Assembly (NCBI GenBank): GCA_009841225.1
Contig: VXMF01000039.1
Location: 34,094-98,093 of the forward strand
From: Terriglobia bacterium
GTDB lineage: Bacteria > Acidobacteriota > Terriglobia > Bryobacterales > UBA6623
Direction: 5' to 3'
DNA: 64,000 nucleotides
Made by a program: the position numbers and the translations under genes. The notes under the pieces are model-generated. The model had not been told where the DNA came from and did no database searches. It saw nothing but the letters and a program-made list of their open reading frames with translations. Shown here in pieces: positions 59,145-64,000 of the stretch (position 1 is the stretch's first letter; each line of letters begins with the position of its first letter).

Positions 59145-60677
59145 ATGTCGTCCATCACACGTCGAGCATTCGTTCAGGCTGGCGCCGCAGGCGCTGCCGC
59201 CCAGATGCCGGCTGCCTCTCGGCCGAACGTGCTGTTCATCATGCTCGATCAATGGCGGTTCGACTGCCTCGGCGCCAACGGCAATGGGATCATCCAGACC
59301 CCGAACCTGGACGCCCTTGCTTCTCGCTCGGCCAACTTCACCCAAGCATGTGTCCAGGCTCCCGTGTGCGTTCCCTCGCGCCTCAGCTTCTTCACGGGTC
59401 GCTACCCGCATTCCCACAAGAACCGGGTGAACTACACGCCGTACCGACAGCCGGAGCCCATGATTCAGAGCCTGCTCAAGGCATCCGGCTATTCCACCGG
59501 CTCCGTCGGCAAGTTGCACTTCAATCCGCCAACCGCAGAACACGCGCGGTCAACCGGTTTCGACAAGGTGCTCCTCGATGATGGCATCAGACGCACTGAT
59601 CAATACTCCGACTACGTCAAGTGGAGAAATAGCGCGGATCCGAATGCGTCCGTTCACTATCAGCGGACAGCTGACGATATTCCTGCCGGACGAAATCCGT
59701 TCCGGGCGGTCATCGGAAGGGAATTCACTCCAACGGCTTGGACCGGTCGCGAGACCCGCGGCGTCCTGCAAGCGTTGGCCTCTGACGAGCGGCCGTTTTT
59801 CTTGTTCTCCTCGTACTTCAAGCCGCATTCACCGCACACCATCCCGGAGCCCTATGACGCGCTCTACGACGAGACGGACATACCGTTGCCGAAAGCCGTG
59901 GGGCTGGACTACATCCAACGTCTTCCGCTCCCGGTGCAGAAGATGATCCTGCGCGGGACGCCTCGGTACAACATGGACCGGCAACGCCTCCTGTGGATGT
60001 ACCGGAGCTATTTCGGGGATATGACTTGGCTCGATGAAGAGGTGGGCGCAACGCTCAGGGAACTTGAACGTTCGGGTCAGGCGGAGAACACCATCATCAT
60101 CGTCACGACAGACCACGGCGACCAGATGCTCGAGCACGGGCTGTTCGGGAAGAACGTCTTCTTCGAGGGCTCTGTCAGGATTCCTCTGCTAGTGAGCTGG
60201 CCGGGACGCATCAGGCCGGGGGTGTACTCGGAACTGGTCGAGTCAGTCGACGTACTTCCGAGCGTGCTCGAAATGTGTGGATTGCCCGTCTCGGATCACG
60301 TCCAAGGGCGCAGCTTCAGTCCTCTGATCGCCGGCGACAGGAGCCTTTACCAGCCCCGCACGGCCCAGTTTTCCGAAAACATCATGCCCGAAGTCATCAC
60401 CAACGGCGACGAGGGTTACTTCTTCACTCCGGGCAAGGGCGTCGGCGGAGTGCGTCACCCCGACGCCAAGATGATCCGAACCCACCGCTGGAAGATGAAC
60501 TACTACGTGGGCCATGGCGGGGAGCTGTACGACTTGGAGGAGGATCCGGGCGAATGGACGAATCTGTACGACGACCCGGCATATCAGGGCATCGTTCGCG
60601 ATCTGAAGGGGAGGCTGCTGGACTGGCTGATTACTGCAGACGAGAACGATCAGATCGCCCGTGAGTGGCTGATATAG
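59145..60677 (+). CDS. Formylglycine-dependent sulfatase with Tat-type signal
   Basis: 510 residues. The N-terminus has SSITRRAFVQAGAAGAAAQ, a twin-arginine signal. The alkaline-phosphatase-fold sulfatase core begins PNVLFIMLDQWRFDCLGANG (metal-binding Asp). The modification site is Cys75-Val-Pro-Ser-Arg79, the C-x-P-x-R that is converted to formylglycine. GKLHF, TTDHGDQMLEHGLFGK and a C-terminal DEGYFFT...HRWKMNYY...ELYDLEEDPGEW are standard. It removes sulfate from a sulfated ester outside the cytoplasm, perhaps a glycan. A maturation enzyme is not in the window. Confidence 0.93.
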   Translation: MSSITRRAFVQAGAAGAAAQMPAASRPNVLFIMLDQWRFDCLGANGNGIIQTPNLDALASRSANFTQACVQAPVCVPSRLSFFTGRYPHSHKNRVNYTPYRQPEPMIQSLLKASGYSTGSVGKLHFNPPTAEHARSTGFDKVLLDDGIRRTDQYSDYVKWRNSADPNASVHYQRTADDIPAGRNPFRAVIGREFTPTAWTGRETRGVLQALASDERPFFLFSSYFKPHSPHTIPEPYDALYDETDIPLPKAVGLDYIQRLPLPVQKMILRGTPRYNMDRQRLLWMYRSYFGDMTWLDEEVGATLRELERSGQAENTIIIVTTDHGDQMLEHGLFGKNVFFEGSVRIPLLVSWPGRIRPGVYSELVESVDVLPSVLEMCGLPVSDHVQGRSFSPLIAGDRSLYQPRTAQFSENIMPEVITNGDEGYFFTPGKGVGGVRHPDAKMIRTHRWKMNYYVGHGGELYDLEEDPGEWTNLYDDPAYQGIVRDLKGRLLDWLITADENDQIAREWLI

Positions 60678-60690
60678 GGAGCCGCCTCGG

Positions 60691-60710
60691 TGCACCGCCC
60701 GACCGGTGCA
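60691..60710 (+). terminator. Hairpin after the sulfatase gene
   Basis: TGCACCG (60691-60697) pairs with CGGTGCA (60704-60710), 6-base loop, 14 bases after the stop. No T-run follows. Confidence 0.35.
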
Positions 60711-60855
60711 GCGGTAGACCCCCTAGCCCATGGCGTCGGGCTGCAATTGCTAGGAATTCGCTGGTGGGCTAGCCTGCCCTTGCCCCCTTCCAGCTCGCTT
60801 CCGCTAGCGCGGGGAGGGAGGTTCCCTCTAGCTGCGACCCCCGCCTCCAACCAGC

Positions 60856-60861
60856 TATAAT
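60856..60861 (+). promoter_or_regulatory. Candidate -10 box upstream of murB
   Basis: TATAAT at 60856-60861, 87 bases before the chosen murB start. No good -35 at 16-18 bases upstream (TGCGAC at 60833 is weak). Confidence 0.35.
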
Positions 60862-60947
60862 CACCGTCTCCCCACTTCCTATCCACCTCTTTGGATTGGG
60901 ACGGACTGCGGACTCGGGCCGCGCCATACAATTGGACCTTGCAGCCC

Positions 60948-61913
60948 GTGATCGAAACCCACTCCGAGTTGGCGCGGTGTCTGGGAGCCATCGAGGGGCT
61001 GCTCTTGGACCGGAGCGTGCCGCTGAGCGCGCACACCCGCTTTGCGATCGGCGGTCCTGCCGACTTGTTCGGATTGGCCAGCAGTCCGCGCGCTCTGGCC
61101 GAGGCTTTTCGGGCGGCCCGCGCTGCGGAGGTGCCCTGCTACCTGCTCGGGGATGGCAGTAATGTCGTGGCTGCCGATGAGGGCTTCCGCGGATTAGTAC
61201 TGCGTTACACGGCGGCCGATTTGGGCTACGCCGACGGTGTCGTTGAAGCCGCTGCCGGCGGCAGCCTGCAAGCGTTGGTCGACTTGACCGTGGACCACGG
61301 CCTAGAGGGGATGCATACCTTGGAGCGCATCCCTGGGTCGGTCGGAGGGGCAGTGTACGGCAATGCCGGGGCGTACGGACACCAGATCGACGAATTCGTC
61401 CAGAGCGTCGATTTCCTCGATGGGCAAGAGGTGCGCTCGTTCGGGCCCGCCGAGTGCGAATTCGAATACCGCGAATCGATATTCAAGCGCCGCAAGGACT
61501 GGCTGATCTTGGGCGTGCGCTTGGTCTTGCCGCGGGGCGATGCCGCGGCTCTGCGCGCCCGCGCCCGGGAAATCCGCACGATCCGCGACGAGAAGTTCCC
61601 CCCCGCCATGCGTTGCGCGGGCAGCATTTTCAAGAACTTGTTCCTCGACTCGCTGCCAGCGGCGGCGGCGGAGATCGTGCCCGAGCGGGCCGTGCGTAGC
61701 GGCAAGGTGGCTTCGGCCTTCTTTCTCGAGCAGGTGGGCGCGAAGGGAATGCGCAATGGCGGGATTGAGATCGCGCCGTATCACGCGAACCTGATCTACA
61801 ACCTAGGCGGCGGCACGGCGGCTCAGATCCATGAGCTGGTCCAAGAGCTGAAACGACGCGTGCGGGACCGCTTTGGCTTCGAGGTCGAGGAGGAAGTCCA
61901 GTACGTCGCTTAG
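60948..61913 (+). CDS. murB: UDP-N-acetylenolpyruvoylglucosamine reductase
   Basis: 321 residues from GTG 60948; a TTG at 60891 would add 19. The FAD domain has LSAHTRFAIGGPADLF and YLLGDGSNVVAADEGFRGLVL; ERIPGSVGGAVYGNAGAYG is the pyrophosphate-binding loop. The catalytic proton donor Ser lies in RCAGSIFKN. EQVGAKGMRNGGIEIAPYHANLIYN completes the substrate site. MurB makes UDP-MurNAc for peptidoglycan using NADPH. It stands alone, away from any dcw cluster. Confidence 0.93.
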   Translation: MIETHSELARCLGAIEGLLLDRSVPLSAHTRFAIGGPADLFGLASSPRALAEAFRAARAAEVPCYLLGDGSNVVAADEGFRGLVLRYTAADLGYADGVVEAAAGGSLQALVDLTVDHGLEGMHTLERIPGSVGGAVYGNAGAYGHQIDEFVQSVDFLDGQEVRSFGPAECEFEYRESIFKRRKDWLILGVRLVLPRGDAAALRARAREIRTIRDEKFPPAMRCAGSIFKNLFLDSLPAAAAEIVPERAVRSGKVASAFFLEQVGAKGMRNGGIEIAPYHANLIYNLGGGTAAQIHELVQELKRRVRDRFGFEVEEEVQYVA

Positions 61914-62020
61914 AGCTGACCGGAGCGAGGCGAACCACTTGCCGCTTTGGTCGCTGGCCCGATCATCCGGGTTTGCCTAGGCGGCGTTCGCGTAGGATGA
62001 TACCTGTCGGAGGAGATCTG

Positions 62021-62695
62021 GTGAAGAGAGCGATTCTGGCCCTAGCGTTCGCCGCCATCGTCCCGGTGGCCATCGGCGCCGATTGGAACGACCTTCTCCG
62101 TAACGGGCTTGACGACTGGGTGGTGCTCGGAGATGGCCATTGGCGGATTCGCTCCGATGGCGTGGTCACCGCGAACTTCGGGGTAGACCGCCAGCGCGAG
62201 GTTCAAGGCACTGCGGACATCGGCCGTGAGGCCTTCATCGCGTGGAGCACGCGGCAGTCCTGGCTGTACACCGAGCGCGAATTCGAAGAGTTCGACCTGC
62301 ACTTGGAATATTGGGTCAATACTCCCGGCAATAGTGGAATATCGATTCGCGACCCCTCCCAAGCTGCCTGCGGTATCGCGGAGCGGCCGGATTTCGACTG
62401 CACTCCATCGAAGCAAGGCTATGAGATTCAGATCGATAGCGAGTACACCGGCAAGTGGTCTACCGGTTCGATCTATGGGCTGGCGCGGGCTCCTGAAGGA
62501 CTGGAGAAGGTTGGCGAGTGGAACCGCCTCAACATCGAATCCCGGGCTGACGCGATTCGGGTCTACATCAACGGCACGCTGGCAGCCGAGCACGCGGGGG
62601 ATCCTGAGCGTCCGCTCAAGGGCCCGATCGGACTGCAGCTGCACGATATCCACAGCTTCGTGATGTTCCGCAACATCTGGATTCTCGAATACTGA
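62021..62695 (+). CDS. Exported DUF1080 (3-keto-disaccharide hydrolase-like) protein
   Basis: 224 residues from GTG 62021, chosen because AGGAG (62011-62015) is 5 bases upstream and a signal peptide follows (RAILALAFAAIVPVAIGA). The lectin-like DUF1080 sandwich shows FDLHLEYWVNTPGNSGISIRDPS, GYEIQIDSEYTGKWSTGSIYGLA, EWNRLNIESRADAIRVYINGTLAAEH and a terminal GPIGLQLHDIHSFVMFRNIWILE. Some family members act on 3-keto-glycosides, others only bind glycans. Common in Acidobacteriota, Bacteroidota and Planctomycetota. Confidence 0.9.
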   Translation: MKRAILALAFAAIVPVAIGADWNDLLRNGLDDWVVLGDGHWRIRSDGVVTANFGVDRQREVQGTADIGREAFIAWSTRQSWLYTEREFEEFDLHLEYWVNTPGNSGISIRDPSQAACGIAERPDFDCTPSKQGYEIQIDSEYTGKWSTGSIYGLARAPEGLEKVGEWNRLNIESRADAIRVYINGTLAAEHAGDPERPLKGPIGLQLHDIHSFVMFRNIWILEY

Positions 62696-62731
62696 CTCCG
62701 CATCTACGGCACTGAGCACTTCGCGAGCAAT

Positions 62732-63217
62732 ATGGCTGCCCTCGAGATGCTCACCGAAGTCGGGACCCTTGTCCTGTTTTTTGCACTCTTCCCGCTCATC
62801 GTCAGCTGCGTACGGTCAGCAGAGCGAATGCCACCTGACCAAGGGGGCATTGCCGGCTGGTTGCGAGGGTACGTCGGAACGCAACTGCTGAGTCTCCCCG
62901 CCGGTATCCCTAGGATCGCCGCGCAGGTCGTGCAAGAGGGATTCGGCATGGTTGGCTTGATCGCTGGCACGCTGGGTGCCATAGCGTTTATGTCGCCAGT
63001 TGTGGTCGCCCCCTTAATCAAGCGGGCAGCTGCGCGAACTGTAACCATTTGTGGGCTCTATGCGCATGCAGCCTTGGAACTATCGCCAATCATCACTGCT
63101 GGACCGGACGAGATCAACTTGGCACGCTTGGGATACTGCCTGGCTTGGGGGGCCTATTTCTTGAGTAGCAGGCGGGTCAAAGCGACGTATCGGCCGAAAC
63201 CGGCACAACCGCTCTAG
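62732..63217 (+). CDS. Small membrane protein, unknown
   Basis: 161 residues with three or four hydrophobic segments (LTEVGTLVLFFALFPLIVS, GMVGLIAGTLGAIAFMSPVVVAPLI, AHAALELSPIITAG and LGYCLAWGAYFLSS). No known motif is seen. It starts 34 bases after the DUF1080 stop, with no clear ribosome site. Confidence 0.55.
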   Translation: MAALEMLTEVGTLVLFFALFPLIVSCVRSAERMPPDQGGIAGWLRGYVGTQLLSLPAGIPRIAAQVVQEGFGMVGLIAGTLGAIAFMSPVVVAPLIKRAAARTVTICGLYAHAALELSPIITAGPDEINLARLGYCLAWGAYFLSSRRVKATYRPKPAQPL

Positions 63218-63488
63218 GAATGCGACGCTCGATTGCTCTAGGCCTTACCTGTCGGAATTCTGCATGTGCGAAGTCGAGGCTGTCAACGAATACATCAATG
63301 AAGCTATACGGGTCTCCCGGACGCAAGTAGGGACCCGTTGAGTCTGGCGGGAGGAGCAGCCACGGGCCTCCCTCCTCAGCGATGCTCGCCATAACCCCTC
63401 GAGCTTCTCCCCGGTGCAGGGGCTGCCGCCGGGTTTTCACACAATCTGGACCGCTTTCACGGCATGGCTGGATCGCTATACTCCAACC

Positions 63489-63782
63489 ATGCCGGACGGC
63501 TCCCCTGCCGAACCCGAGCGCCCGGTCGCCATCCGCAATCTACGCACCTTTGGGCCAGCGCTCGTCATCGTGGTGGTAGTCGGCAAGCTGTTCTCCGCCA
63601 TCCTTGATTGGCCGGACCCAGGGGACGGCTTTATCGTGCTGGGTTTGCTGGGACTCCTGGCATGCGCGTACCTCGCCTTGAGGTCTAGATTTCGCCGAAA
63701 CGACCGTTCTAAGAGTTACCACCAGGAGTTCGGAGCGCCGGAGGCGGTCGAAGGCGACCACAGGCCGGGAGCAGGCCAATGA
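63489..63782 (+). CDS. Small two-span membrane protein, unknown
   Basis: 97 residues from ATG 63489; a longer frame begins at 63414. Two hydrophobic helices (PALVIVVVVGKLFSAIL and GFIVLGLLGLLACAYLALRS) are followed by a basic, then Glu/Gly-rich tail. Not recognised. The last 218 bases of the window after it show nothing convincing. Confidence 0.45.
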   Translation: MPDGSPAEPERPVAIRNLRTFGPALVIVVVVGKLFSAILDWPDPGDGFIVLGLLGLLACAYLALRSRFRRNDRSKSYHQEFGAPEAVEGDHRPGAGQ

Positions 63783-64000
63783 CGACCACGCGAAGCTCTT
63801 AGACAAGCGCCAGCAACTCCGGCCATATGTCCTGAGGCCATTCCACCGTTTGCGGAAAGGACCGTTTTCGCGATGCTTGGCTCGGAGGCTGCAATGCCGG
63901 CACGCACCAAGCGCTCGACACCGCGCCGCGGTCTAGGGAATGACCAGTCTAGCTTCCGTGTCGGCAGTCAAGGCCAGACCCGTGCGGGTAGGTTCTGAAA

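Noticed and set aside
1..64000. CRISPR arrays, rRNA genes, prophage structural genes, integrase genes
   Set aside because: Looked for regularly spaced repeats, conserved rRNA segments and phage or integrase motifs; none seen.

Overview
The window is a high-GC bacterial chromosome segment, gene-dense on both strands. A TonB-dependent receptor with an N-terminal carboxypeptidase-regulatory domain, lipoproteins, exported enzymes, a DUF1080 protein, a Tat-type sulfatase, SSS symporters and a UbiD decarboxylase point to an aerobic Gram-negative. The mix is typical of Acidobacteriota, but that is an inference from gene content; no rRNA or ribosomal protein marker is present.

Layout. 1-5200: partial cation/proton antiporter, aldehyde dehydrogenase, a tandem ThyX-like protein, a HAD phosphatase and queA. 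5260-8980: a PhoB-like response regulator followed by a TonB receptor, each preceded by the same 11/22-bp-spaced TTCA/TTAACG repeat array. 9056-10610: an overlapping DprA-like/phosphoribosyltransferase pair, possibly a stress or defence module. 10788-16200: beta-propeller protein, glycosyltransferase, two exported methyltransferases and an amino acid permease. 16239-20803: lpd-lipB-E2 lipoate/2-oxoacid dehydrogenase operon plus an acetate-kinase-family gene. 20821-23889: two sodium/solute symporters.

23988-33470 is the most striking region. It holds an SRPBCC protein, two SDR oxidoreductases, a PAPS sulfotransferase, a DUF1214 protein, a membrane protein with the EBP/EXPERA (sterol delta8-delta7 isomerase) motif pattern, a DUF1295/steroid 5-alpha-reductase-like protein, a Rieske oxygenase resembling the cholesterol 7-desaturase (DAF-36/Neverland) group, and an ERG4/ERG24/DHCR7-family sterol reductase. 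Together they look like a bacterial sterol/steroid-remodelling and sulfation cluster. No cyclase or squalene epoxidase is in the window, so the substrate may be imported or made elsewhere.

33764-45166: ada, tRNA-Glu, an efflux adaptor, an exported M28 peptidase with PDZ domain, a Wzm/Wzt-type polysaccharide exporter with a two-domain glycosyltransferase, cutA and an RNA helicase. 45167-50509 is accessory: a DinB-type protein, a group II intron with its maturase, two diverged copies of a ~95-bp sequence on either side of the intron, an AT-rich island and a large Fic protein. 50661-52556: small Cys-rich protein coupled to a methylmalonyl-CoA-mutase-type large subunit. 52655-53802: a unit bounded by a perfect 20-bp inverted repeat carrying a DUF2059 gene and abutting a glycosyltransferase stop codon. 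53791-64000: glycosyltransferase, ABC ATPase, lipoprotein adaptor, ubiD, DUF2461, sulfatase, murB, DUF1080 and small membrane proteins.
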